A stretch of 64,000 nt of DNA from Smallanthus sonchifolius. Its lineage: Eukaryota; Streptophyta; Magnoliopsida; Asterales; Asteraceae. The position numbers and the translations under genes are program-made. The notes under the pieces are model-generated. The model made no database searches. It was not told where the DNA came from and saw only the letters and a program-made list of their open reading frames with translations. The stretch covers positions 49,321,486-49,385,485 of the forward strand of contig CM042040.1 in the NCBI GenBank assembly GCA_023525975.1. The letters run 5' to 3'. Below, one piece after another: positions 35,865 to 46,047 of this stretch (within the stretch, counting starts at the first letter, position 1; every line of letters begins with the position of its first letter).

Positions 35865-37076
35865 ATGTATCAAGACTTGAAGAAAGAGTACTGGTGGCCT
35901 GGCATGAAGAATGATGTGACAGAATACGTGAGCAAGTGCCTAACGTGTTCTCTAGTTAAGGCCGAGCACCAGAAACCATGCGGTAAAATGCAACCTTTAC
36001 CAATACCGGAATGGAAGTGGGAAGAGATCACAATGGACTTCATTACCAAGCTACCGCGAACAGCTAAAGGCAATGATACCATTTGGGTGATCGTCGACCG
36101 CTTGACAAAGAGTGCTCACTTCTTGCCAATACGAGAAACTTCTTCTTCTGAAAAGCTAGCAGAAGTATTTATCAAGGAAATTGTGAGCAGACATGGTATG
36201 CCGCTGTCGATTGTGTCTGACAGGGATACTAGATTCACGTCAAGGTTTTGGAAGAAATTCAATGAAGCAATGGGCACTAGACTGAACATCAGCACCGCTT
36301 ACCACCCCCAAACCGATGGACAATCGGAAAGGACCATTCAGACCTTGGAGGACATGCTCCGGGCCTGTATCATTGACTTCGATGGGAGTTGGGACAGCCA
36401 TCTACCATTGGCAGAATTTTCATATAACAACAGCTATCACTCGACTATTGGCATGCCGCCATTTGAAATGTTGTATGGGAGGAAATGTAGGACCCCGGTT
36501 TGTTGGGGGGAAATTGGACAGAAGGATTTTGCAAGTCTCGAAGTGGTCAAAGCTACTTCTGAGAAATTTGATCAAATCAAGGCTCGTATGAAAGCCGCAA
36601 AAGACAGACAGAAATCATACGCGGATAAGAGAAGGAGGGATTTAGAGTTTCAAGTAGGGGACATGGTACTGTTGAAAGTATCACCGTGGAAAGGAATCAT
36701 TCGGTTCAGAAAGCGTGGCAAACTAAGTCCAAGGTTTGTCGGACCTTTCAAGATTGTAGCAAGAGTGGGTCAAGTTGCTTACAGACTCGACCTACCCGTC
36801 GAGCTTAGTGGAATACACCCTACGTTCCACGTGTCGCACTTACGCAAGTGCCTAGCTGACGACACAGCTCACATACCTTACGACGAGATCGAAGTTGATA
36901 ACAGTCTAAATTATGTAGAGGAACCAATAGCCATTCTTGACCGAGCTGAGAAACGATTACGCAATAAGTCGATTCCTTTAGTCAAAATACAATGGAAACA
37001 CAGAAAGGGGTCCGAGGCTACTTGGGAGAAAGAAGACGAGATGAAGGAACTGTATCCCCAGTTGTTTAACGTGTAA
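35865..37076 (+). CDS. Chromovirus integrase with chromodomain-like C-terminus
   Basis: A 403-codon open frame without stops. It begins inside the zinc-binding N-terminal domain: MYQDLKKEYWWPGM, with CLTC Cys pair at about residue 26; the His pair is lost upstream. The catalytic core follows with D in ITMDFITKLPR, D in VSDRDTRF and E in DGQSERTIQTLEDML, the D,D-35-E set. Next are YNNSYHSTIGMPPFEMLYGR, the GPFKIV and HPTFHVSHLRKCL segments, and a C-terminal VKIQWKHRKGSEATWEKEDE motif typical of chromodomains that guide integration to chromatin marks. The start is simply the first Met; the true protein would be part of a larger Pol. It is open but not expressible as an independent element. Confidence 0.9.
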   Translation: MYQDLKKEYWWPGMKNDVTEYVSKCLTCSLVKAEHQKPCGKMQPLPIPEWKWEEITMDFITKLPRTAKGNDTIWVIVDRLTKSAHFLPIRETSSSEKLAEVFIKEIVSRHGMPLSIVSDRDTRFTSRFWKKFNEAMGTRLNISTAYHPQTDGQSERTIQTLEDMLRACIIDFDGSWDSHLPLAEFSYNNSYHSTIGMPPFEMLYGRKCRTPVCWGEIGQKDFASLEVVKATSEKFDQIKARMKAAKDRQKSYADKRRRDLEFQVGDMVLLKVSPWKGIIRFRKRGKLSPRFVGPFKIVARVGQVAYRLDLPVELSGIHPTFHVSHLRKCLADDTAHIPYDEIEVDNSLNYVEEPIAILDRAEKRLRNKSIPLVKIQWKHRKGSEATWEKEDEMKELYPQLFNV

Positions 37077-37079
37077 CAG

Positions 37080-37095
37080 GTTTCGAGGACGAAAC
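37080..37095 (+). promoter_or_regulatory. Hairpin between pol stop and PPT (chromovirus)
   Basis: GTTTCG-AGGA-CGAAAC starts three bases after the pol stop codon and about 20 bases before the PPT-like AAGGAGGGTAGACT (37102-37115). The identical 16-mer precedes the PPT of element A (40761-40776), and a 7-bp-stem equivalent precedes that of B. Confidence 0.6.
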
Positions 37096-37607
37096 CTCAT
37101 TAAGGAGGGTAGACTTGTAACATCCTAAATAATGACAAGACAAATAGAAAAGGGAAATAAAGTGGGCTTGGCCAAAATTTCGGCCCATGGGCCGAAAAGA
37201 AAAGGGGGAAACCCCATTACAAAACAGCAACTTCAACTCAAACCCCTCTCATTTCATCTTCCTGCGCAAGAATACTAGAGAGAGAGAGAGAGAGCGATCG
37301 GCTTGTGAAGAAAACCGCAAGGAGAAGACTCAAGGGCTCGGGAATCATCCGACTCCACCATTTCAACGCATAGCAACAGAAATCGGGCCTGTTGAGGTAA
37401 GCATCGCCTCTGATTATGAGTCTTTGCATGTCTCGGGTTTAAATCAAATAAAGATACGATTTTTGCATACGAAACTTGAAACAAATCACGTATTTGAACT
37501 CAAGAACGATAAAGGAAGGTGTTTAACGTAAAATGCTCAAGGTTTAATCGATTGGAAATAAGTTGGCTGGAGCAAGGTTCTGGTCAGGGAAGATGCAGAC
37601 CCATGAC

Positions 37608-37970
37608 TCGAAACTATAGTTTCGATACATACAGACCCGTCGAAACTACTCTAGTTTCGATAGTCATGTTTGACTCGAAACTATCTAGTTTCGATAGCAG
37701 CCAATGACTCGAAACTACCATAGTTTCGATAGGAACTCAGGACTCGAAACTACCTAGTTTCGAGTGTCACCTTGAACCTAAACTAAGATTTTTCATAAGT
37801 TAATGACTCGAAACTACCATAGTTTCGATAGGATCTCATGACTCGAAACTACCTAGTTTCGATAGAAGGATTATGACTCGAAACTACCTAGTTTCGAGTG
37901 TAAGACCATAGCTCGAAACTACCATAGTTTTGATGCGACCCACCTCCCGAAACTACTGAGTTCAAGCATA
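37608..37970. repeat. Ten-copy array of TCGAAACTA..TAGTTTCGA palindromes
   Basis: The first copy is a perfect 18-base palindrome, TCGAAACTATAGTTTCGA. Later copies have 1-3 bases inserted at the centre (for example TCGAAACTACCTAGTTTCGA). Most follow a TGACTC or GACTC word and are spaced about 30-55 bases apart; the last two copies are degraded. The same motif, with TGATCGAAACT flanks, occurs throughout the unrelated copia element. Confidence 0.9.
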
Positions 37971-38089
37971 GTAATGTCTAGTGTCATCTAGGAGCACCAT
38001 CTTATGTGTATGACTTTATTATACAGATCGTGAGTGACATTAGTGAAGCCCAGTAGCCAGCTTAGTGTATTACAGAAACTACTCATCAG

Positions 38090-38990
38090 GTGAGTTCTAT
38101 GTGCCCCCTTCTATGTTATGTGCAAATGTTTTCAAATGTTTTGGGGCTGAAATGTATACACTAAGTGAATAAAGGTTATGAATGTTAATGTGATCATATG
38201 TGTTATACAAGTATATATATATATATATATACCCATACACGAAAGAGAAATTATGAATAAAGAATGAAAAGCATGATTATAAAGAATGAATGAAAGTATA
38301 ACACAATATGAAAGAATGAAATCCTGCTTTATATCCATGTATATATTGCTTGCAAAGTACAGAAAATGTTATGGACGCTTCGATGATAACGGCTACTTCG
38401 GTAGACGGACGACCACGTGACTATTTTACAACCGGGACAAGTGCGTTCCTTCATTAGCTAGGACGTACGAATGTCATTAAAGGACGGTCGAAGCAATTGG
38501 CATATTATAGTAGAACGGTTGTATAAATAATAGTCGCATGGGAAACGGATACCTTCGGGTAGACTGGCGAATATGACGGACTACGACGGTAGTACGGTTA
38601 AGACGGACGGCCGAAGGTTTGCCGGACGGTATAGCATAACAGATGGCCGAAGGTTTGCCGGATGTTGTGGAGGACGGACTACGACGGTAGGACGGGCGTA
38701 TGTCTTCGTGACTTACGCATAAATGAATGAGGGTTGATCACCCTTATATAGTATGACCCATGAAATTAAAGAAAGAAAGAAAAGAAAGAAAAGGATGAAT
38801 GCATATATATATATGAAATCACAAAAATACAGAAAAGAAAGATGAAAAGAAAGACAAAAGTTATGAATACGTATTTATATGAATGACTATACAGTAATGC
38901 ATACTTATAAAGTAAAGAATAGAATGTTTATATCAAATTGCATTAAACTAGAACTCACCAGCGTTAGCTGACTTTTAGTATACATTTCAG
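38090..38990 (+). other. Intron-like segment in the chromovirus LTR
   Basis: The donor is ATCAG/GTGAGTTCTATGTG followed by CCCCC. The acceptor is TATACATTTCAG/GTAAAGG, preceded by ACTCACCAGCG and GCTGACTT. The length is 901 nt. The order matches the LTRs of A, B and the edge element. Confidence 0.45.
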
Positions 38991-39215
38991 GTAAAGGAAG
39001 AAAAGGTCGTGCGATGGCGTGAAGGTTACCCGGCACAAGACTGACATCCCACTTTTGTTTGTTAAGACAATGTTGTGTTTTTAATTGTTAAGACTTCCGC
39101 TGTTATGTAATGTAATTGAATGATGAATGTTTTAAATTTAAGTTCAGTATTTATGGCTATGTTTATGAGTAAATCCAACAAGTGAGGTCACCCGGGAAAG
39201 GGGCCTTACAAGATC

Positions 39216-40795
39216 TGTTCTTGGTGATTTGACCTCGGTATTTGAACCGAATTTGGAAATTCCTTGTAACGTACTGCTTCAACTTTTGAGATTACTCTAT
39301 AGGATGCCCCTTTTCGATTTCGTTATTTATCGATCAACGCATGTGACCGATCTTTGGTTTAGCATGAATCAGACCTTAACATTTCTGATTCCCATATTAG
39401 ATCTTCATGTAACATTCTCACAATTCGAAAGGAACGAGAGAAACTCGAATTTGGTATACTTGACCCATTAGTAGATCTTAAGCAACGAAGATTTTCCCTC
39501 ATCTATTTTGAACTGCTAAAGCATATCCCTTGAAACTTTGCTTGCCACGTAAACTCCAACTTGGTCTTTGCAACGATCAACACTTGAAGTAATTATACAA
39601 CTATTATCGGAGATCACAACATAATCTCACAAATCATAGTTCCATAAAACTTTATTCCATATCATAGCTGCCTACTTCACTACCTAGACAACCACTACCA
39701 GCTTCCTCTAAACCGTCCCTGTCCAAGTAAAGGAAGTTACAAATATTAATGACCTACCCATAGTCTAGGTCGATCAAAGTAAACTTATATGTCTTCTTGG
39801 TTGATACAATTCCGGTGAAAATCTTTTGTTCAATGACAACGATGACTTTACTTCGTCAAAGGTGGACATGTCAGGACAATTCCCAGTTGTAATGTGCAAA
39901 CTTCCATATGATCATAAACTATTTTGTGGAACCCGGAAAAGCATTTTCAATCCATCTTAGTTTCATAGTAAGCCTTTATTTCTTATAAACAACCACTTGC
40001 ATTCATTGTTAAAAAAAAAACTAATCATAATCTAGTCCATGTCATAATGGTTATCAGATATCGATAAGGAGAATAGATCTTAAACGAAGCCACATCCTTT
40101 TGTTCTTCTCTAATGGTGACCTACCTTATTATGACCATGTTAGTTTATGAGACTTTGGTGTTGTAATTATTGTCCCCTTAATACACTAATTTGTAGATTT
40201 TGAAAACGAAACCATTAATCAGTCATTTCCTTCAATAATTTGATCGTCATACTACCCCATGTTTAACCTCATCACCTCTAGACGTGTAGACCTTATCCGA
40301 ATTATGTTAACCCTTGTAAGTAATCATTACTACAAACAATGGATGGTTACAATGACAACTCCATCTAGCACTTCTTAACTACCCTTGTCAAATGTACCGA
40401 TGTAACGCTTAGTCTTCTCACATAACTTATCCTTCCGGTCCATATTTTAATTCAATTTCCAAGTCCTCAACGATAACTTCTCGATTTCATTCCTTATTTT
40501 TGAGGTTCAGTATAATAGTCCACATCGTGTGAGTAAATTCCTAAGGACATAATTGTCATTGCTTGTTAACAAATCTTAATTAAAGATTATCTACTCATTC
40601 ATGTTTTGTCCACAAGCAGTCATTAAATATAAGTGACGGATATCATATATCGCGGAGTGAGACAAAAATAAAGATTCTCCATAAGAACTAGAAATGAACA
40701 TGGGATGCGAAACCCTCGTCTGAGTGAGTCTAGGTGGTTACAGAAGTTAACTTAAATTAAGTTTCGAGGACGAAACTTCTTTAACAAGGGGAGAA
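39216..40795 (+). other. Element A interior, 3' part, with hairpin and PPT
   Basis: About 1.6 kb shows no coding homology that I recognise. It ends with hairpin GTTTCGAGGACGAAAC (40761-40776) and PPT AACAAGGGGAGAA (40783-40795), next to the 3' LTR start TGTGACAACC. Confidence 0.7.
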
Positions 40796-41747
40796 TGTGA
40801 CAACCGTAAAGTTAGGGCCAAGTAAATTGATAATTAATTAATCATACACGGACTTGGCCATTAACGGCCAAACTAAAAGTCCAACATGCGAACCGAATCC
40901 AAAACAAACCAATAAACATTGTTACACGATTCGATATGATTTATAATGATTACGAACTAAAGCGTTGGATAACTGTTAGAATGATTAACGCGACAAAATT
41001 ATTAGACGTCAAGTCTCAAATTAATGGTATTATTAAATATTAGTATTTATTCGGGTGACTGATTAGGAGTTTATACGCGTGATATGCGGACGCTGGATGC
41101 ACGTCAGCGACAAACACCAGCGTAGACGTCAGCGGGTTTTGCTATATTCGGTAAAATTAAATAATGTGAACAAGTAGTTACTTTATACTTATCGTATTAA
41201 AATATTAATATTATTATTGTTATTTAGCAAGTCATAACTAATTTCAGAACATGACACGTTTTTACTCGAAGCGGATGCGTGTTAACACCCGGTGCAAGAG
41301 TGTTTCCGACTATTTTAGAAATAACATAATAAAATATATAATTATATATTATTATAGTTAACAATATTAGTATTGATAAATAACTTAAATTATCGGAACA
41401 CAGATCGTTAGTTTGAACAAACGCCCTCGGACATGCGGTGCCAACATATACCGGCCTAAACAACAGTCGGGACGGAGATTCAACAAAATAAATATTTAAA
41501 CTATATTTATAACCACATCTTATTTTTGTAGGAACTATAAAATTAAAATTTGGGATTAATTAACACTTCATAGATTCGGGTATACACGCGATACGTTAAA
41601 ACCAGTCCAACTTAAGCTGTACTTTGCCTTTTATCACTTCTAGCTACTAAAGAAAATTATTTTTATTTCCCTTTTACCCGAGGCACACGTTTGAAAAATC
41701 TCCAAATATCTTCTCAAAGATTTGATTTTTTTTACACATAATCTTCT

Positions 41748-42180
41748 TTTTTTTTAACGGCGAACATTGAATGTTGTGACGTCGCACCCCTTGTCACATG
41801 GGAGAGCCTTGTTCAACTTCGGCCAATATGTTGTATTAACCGGGTCCACTTGGCGTCAGAGTTGGAGAGCATTCAAGGAAAAATCCCACCCAATACGGCC
41901 CCTTTCTGGCTTGAGGGAGAGCCGAGGCTCAAACCCTGGATCGACATGGGTAAAACCCAGTTGCATCAGCCTAAGCTAAGCCTCATTTGCTTGCCGCAGA
42001 AACTAATGTGAAGAGCAGTGATTGAACCTGGGTCACTAGCAACATGTCATTTACTTATCACTCCACCACCACCTCATTGAGACACATAATATATAGTGAT
42101 AAGAGAAGAGTCTCACAATTAAAAGTTTATGGGTTCCAACCGCATAAAAAAATAATAGAATAGAAATTTGAGAAAAAAAA
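41748..42180 (-). mobile_element. tRNA-related SINE-like insertion
   Basis: The segment is absent from the 5' LTR, where ATCTTCT runs straight into the following sequence. On the minus strand it has a box-A-like TGGTGGTGGAGTGATAAG, then about 30 bases later CAGGTTCAATCACT (box-B-like), about 300 bases of body, and a 3' end TTCGCCGTT followed by a poly(A) run (T run at 41748-41755). This layout is SINE-type. A TSD is not clear, and the 5' junction is A-rich and ambiguous. Confidence 0.55.
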
Positions 42181-42842
42181 TAAGTAATCTAACACCACCC
42201 TTATCCCTGTAACAACATTCTTGCTCACTTTTGACAAATACCCATATCTCCAATATTTTTTTTTCAAATGCTTTCAAGTTATATCGGAGGGAGAGAGTGA
42301 GAAGGGGAGCTCCTGCTCCGGCGAAGTCGACATGGTGGCGCAGCCACCACAACGGAAGCTTTATGGCTCGTGCACCACCAGACCTGGCGGCCGGCCACCC
42401 CCTTGCGACGTCCGGCAAAAACGAAACCCTGGATCTGTCTAGTGGTGGGTGTTACTCATGGTGGCAGCGTTTGGATGACGGTTCCGAAGGCAACAGGAGA
42501 CCTGACGGCTGGGCTAGGGCCTCGCGCCCTAGCGTCGCCGACGATGGTGGTGACGGTTTCCACGAATAGAGACGGTAGCAATGCTGGTAGGTTTAGTAAC
42601 AGTGGTGAGTTCAGGAACCAGAAACGGTTAAGGGTTCAGACCTCTTTTCGGCAAGCGATTCCGGCGGCCACAGGTTGTGGTTTGTGGCGGTAAAGGTAAT
42701 CCCCATCTGTTCTAATTTTCTGGAGGTACAACACTTTTAAGGGTTTATACATTTTTTTGGGGCTTACCTGTTTGGTGTTGACTCGAGAAGTAGATCTATA
42801 CATCTTTTTTGTACGAGTCTCTCGTTTAAAGTCTCCGACAAG

Positions 42843-42964
42843 CAGTGACAGATCCAGGAAAATTTCGAAGGGGGTTCACCCCAGTTTTTTTACCTACTGT
42901 TACACTAAAATTTCGAAACTCGGGGGTTCCTGTGCACCCCCCGCTTCACTTAAGTCCGCCCCTG
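42843..42964. mobile_element. 122-bp hAT-type MITE with perfect 8-bp TSD
   Basis: The TSD CCGACAAG flanks it exactly (42835-42842 and 42965-42972). The element starts CAGTGACAGATCCAGG and its complement starts CAGGGGCGGACTTAAG, giving imperfect hAT-like terminal inverted repeats. The 5' LTR of A shows the empty site (CCGACAACCCCC at about 20829). Confidence 0.92.
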
Positions 42965-43347
42965 CCGACAAGCCCCAAATAATCAAATATCGTTTTGTAG
43001 GTGTTTGAACGTTAATACGAACCGAGCAACTGACGGATGTACATAAACCGATAGTACGGGATACGGGGTTAGAAATCTTTTACACACAAGACTTAAAATA
43101 AATATATTCTATATGCATTGGTATTAAGCAAGTATAATCATCGTTCCATCATTTTTAATAAAAACAAATATAAGTATCGATAAACGAGTCGATATGAACA
43201 AATTTATATTCGAATTAATGGTTATATTGGGAATTAACTAGGAACGTGTCATGAATAGAGGACTCGACTATTTCTTTTTCTATACAACTATTTATATTTA
43301 CTAAAGGAAATCGAGTTGTGACGATCTTTGATGTATATATATATATA

Positions 43348-43849
43348 AGGGAGGATCAAATAATAAGTATGTTTTCGCTAAAAACTCTAATAAATGACCA
43401 AAACGCTTAGAAACGATATCAAACGAACTCCGATTGAGCTCATTTCAGTGGCATTGGAACCGTCTCGTCGAACTCTATCATTTTAGCTTTTAGGGTTTAG
43501 CTTTTAAGGTTTAGATTTTACGTTTGAATTTTAGGATTTTAGCCTTATGATTTAGCCTTAGGGTTTAGCTTTAAGATTTACCTTTTATGGTTTAGATTTT
43601 ATGGTTTATGGTGGGTGAGAGTGGGGGGTTTAGGTTTTTGGGGGTGAGGGTTTTAGGCTTTTTGGGGTGGGGTTGGAGGGGGGTTTAGGTTTTTGGGGGT
43701 GCGGGTGGAGGGGGGTTTAGGTTTTTGGGTCCGCATTAGACTTCGATAAGATGGTTCCAACGCCGCTGGAATGAGCTCAATCGGAGTTCGTTTGACCCAC
43801 TTCTTAGCGTTTCTTAGCGAAAAACCACTTATTAGTGGAACCTTTCCCT
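43348..43849. mobile_element. 502-bp MITE inserted in a (TA)n tract, with telomere-like interior
   Basis: The left end is AGGGAGGATCAAATAATAAG; the complement of the right end is AGGGAAAGGTTCCACTAATA. The inverted repeats extend over 100 bases, including CAAACGAACTCCGATTGAGC on the left and its complement on the right. It sits inside TA repeats; the 5' LTR of A shows the same TA tract without it. The interior (43480-43735) is built of degenerate TTTAGGGTTTAG words. No transposase is present. Confidence 0.88.
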
Positions 43850-44777
43850 ATATATATATAGCTACATACATGCATACATATATTCTACCATACATGGGGA
43901 CGACATGCGAATATGTGATGACTCGCTTAGATAACGAGAAGCATGAATTATACAAACACATACACACGACTATTTGATGACCAGTTTTGATGATATACGA
44001 CTTAATTCGAATAAGAAACTACTAAGACTATATTTTTGTCAAATAGATTTCGAACACCATCTATATATAAATACATGAATACCCATTTTCAATATATAAC
44101 CCTACTTATATTTAAATTATACGACTTATAAACAAACCCTGCATACATATTCGAATATACACACACACACACACACGTATACACCGTGTTCAATTCCTTT
44201 TATACAATACCCATCATGTGCGTAGCTGTTGATACAAACAACCCTTCTAGGTTTCATATCACATAGGTATATAATTACAAGGATACATTTACGCGTGACG
44301 AACTATTATTTTTATAGCTTAAGGTTTTGTGTACCAAGCATACTTCGGTCTTAAACCTAACTCTAAGATTACATTTTGAACAATGGTATATTTATTTTAG
44401 TATGATTAACCGGGTAAGACTTAGACATACCTGAGTTGTATTCAGTTTCTTAAAGTAGACGTATGTACAAGTATTTTTACTATACACATACGAATAAACA
44501 AAAGACAAACCAATACTTTCAAAATACAACTACATCCCAAGAATGATTATAAATTAGTCACAACATTTTAAAGAATCAACGGAGCTCAACCGCACACGTG
44601 ATAACTCGACGCGAGTTTAGAATTACTTTATAACATTATGGTTAGTTCATAAAGCTCTTAAAGTACCTATAGGTGTCGTAGGACTCAAGTAGGACATACA
44701 TCCATGACTATTACATTATGTGGACATTGGTTTCCATTACTAGATGGGTGACATTATCATTCCTAACGCATCACCAG

Positions 44778-45549
44778 GTGAGTTTCACGGCCCTTCTTTA
44801 CTTTTAAATGTTTTAGAAACATCGGGGGAGAAACATACTTGCTTAACACGTTTGAAAACATGAAACATCTTTGTTTGAAAACACTAAACAGATTTATTTG
44901 GTACGTTTAGAAAACATGGAACATACTCGTACTCGTTTTTATATGATATCAAGAAAACAAGACCCAACATTTATGTTTGCATGAGTTAGTATTGGGAGCT
45001 CGTAAAGTCCCCTACGTAAACATTTTTAATAACCATTAGCTAAGGAAATAGCCTGGGATTCTATGGATAGTACTATTTGGGATTGACACCCCCGGTCATG
45101 GTTCGGTCGATTTTGGTCGAATGGCCGCATAGTGTTCTAACGTGTGCTCGAGAGGTACGAGCTGGGCGCAAAATACCTGTGTCATGGTTTGGTTATGCCT
45201 CATGTATGAACATATTATTTGTATTCTTAGCTAGTCTACAAATGGGTCAACATTACTTGTTTTGTTTATCATATACACTTGAAACTGCTACTTGTTTTGG
45301 TTAATGTTCCTATCTTTAATAATTTCTCTAAAGAGGGCTTGACATGGGCATAAATTCGTTAACATATTTTCATGGGGAAAACTACTCATTTTATGACTAT
45401 GACGTCATCACATGTTTTTGTGGAAAACACTTTTATGCTATGCCCATGTACACGATATCAATGTTTTCAAGGAAAACGACTTTACATTGCAACAATTAAA
45501 CATGTGAACTCGCTAACCTTTGTGTTGACACTTTAAGTATGTTTTTCAG
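44778..45549 (+). other. Intron-like segment in the A 3' LTR
   Basis: The donor is ACCAG/GTGAGTTTCACGG followed by CCCTTCTTT. The acceptor is TATGTTTTTCAG/GTAATTC, preceded by ACTCGCTAACC and GTTGACACTTT. The length is 772 nt. The 5' LTR has the same sites but is split by element B. Confidence 0.45.
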
Positions 45550-45768
45550 GTAATTCATAGCTATGACACGGTTGGAATAGGTTAACCTTTAAGATCAAAA
45601 CCCTAGAAGCCGAAGAAGCATGATTGTCGAATCTCGATTCGGTTTTGACCTATATAATTCTAGGACAATGTACTAGTTTAATTTAGTATTTGTAATGGTG
45701 TTCAATATTTTAGAAGTCTTCAATTAGCTTCCGCTATTGTGTAATGTTACCAATCGTTACAACCTTAA

Positions 45769-46047
45769 TTTATTTATTTATTAAGTAAATAAATTTGGGG
45801 GTATGACAAGTGCCGATAGGTACTTTGTTCTTGGGAAGATCCACCAGATCTCATACATTCAGGTTTAAGAATTGTTGTAACTCTTCTTGCATTGCTTCCA
45901 CCCAGCTGTTTATTTATTTATTAAGTAAATAAATTTGGGGGTGTGACAAGTGCCGATAGGTACTTTGTTCTTGAGAAGATCCACCAGATTCCATACATTC
46001 AACTTTAAGAATTGTTGTAACTCTTCTTGCATTGCTTCCACCATGTT
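45769..46047. repeat. 140-bp tandem duplication across the A/copia junction
   Basis: The last 40 bases of the A LTR plus about 100 bases of copia RT are repeated with a 140-base period. GTATGACAAGTGCCGATAGG lies at 45801 and GTGTGACAAGTGCCGATAGG at 45941. The copies differ at several positions. The duplication must post-date the insertion of A. Confidence 0.9.

Larger units (their letters stand above)
34043..39210 (+). mobile_element. Tekay-like Ty3 chromovirus, internally deleted
   Basis: Perfect 5-bp TSD AGATC (34038-34042 and 39211-39215) and TG/CA termini. The 5' LTR survives as only 76 bases (34043-34118), differing at one position from the start of the 3' LTR (37116-39210). Between them, gag, protease, RT and RNase H are missing. 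34119-35864 has no recognisable coding but holds the hairpin array at 35166-35345. An intact integrase with a chromodomain-like tail follows. It lies in the internal region of element A. Confidence 0.88.
37116..39210 (+). repeat. Chromovirus 3' LTR
   Basis: This 2.1-kb LTR runs from TGTAACATCC to GGGCCTTACA. It contains a GA microsatellite at about 37278, the TCGAAACTA palindrome array (37608-37970) and the intron-like module 38090-38990. A set of direct repeats lies at 38370-38700 (GACGGACTACGACGGTAG twice, GGCCGAAGGTTTGCCGGA twice). (TA)n is at about 38212-38230. Confidence 0.88.
19191..45808 (+). mobile_element. Element A: non-autonomous Ty3-type retrotransposon with giant LTRs
   Basis: The element is inserted in copia RT with 5-bp flanks AGTGT (19186-19190) and AGTGC (45809-45813). 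It has TG/CA termini, two LTRs of about 4 kb after removing nested inserts, a Met-type PBS after the 5' LTR and a PPT before the 3' LTR. Excluding nested elements the internal region is only about 2.8 kb, and I find no Gag, RT or integrase in it. It does retain the Ty3-type hairpin GTTTCGAGGACGAAAC before the PPT. The LTR starts differ at about five of the first 95 bases, so insertion was more recent than that of the copia. It is probably mobilised in trans. Confidence 0.85.
40796..45808 (+). repeat. Element A 3' LTR with three later insertions
   Basis: The LTR is 5.0 kb, reduced to about 3.94 kb when the SINE-like insert (41748-42180), the hAT MITE (42843-42964) and the 502-bp MITE (43348-43849) are removed. 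It carries a deletion of about 390 bases after GTGTTTGAACGTT relative to the 5' LTR. It contains the intron-like module 44778-45549. Confidence 0.88.

Noticed and set aside
37608..37970. Regularly spaced palindromic repeats resembling a CRISPR array
   Set aside because: The repeats are 18-21 bases with variable centres, spacing is irregular, there are no cas genes, and the sequence lies inside a plant LTR.
43480..43735. Interstitial telomere
   Set aside because: The TTTAGGG words are degenerate, interrupted and bounded by MITE inverted repeats, so they are element interior rather than telomeric DNA.
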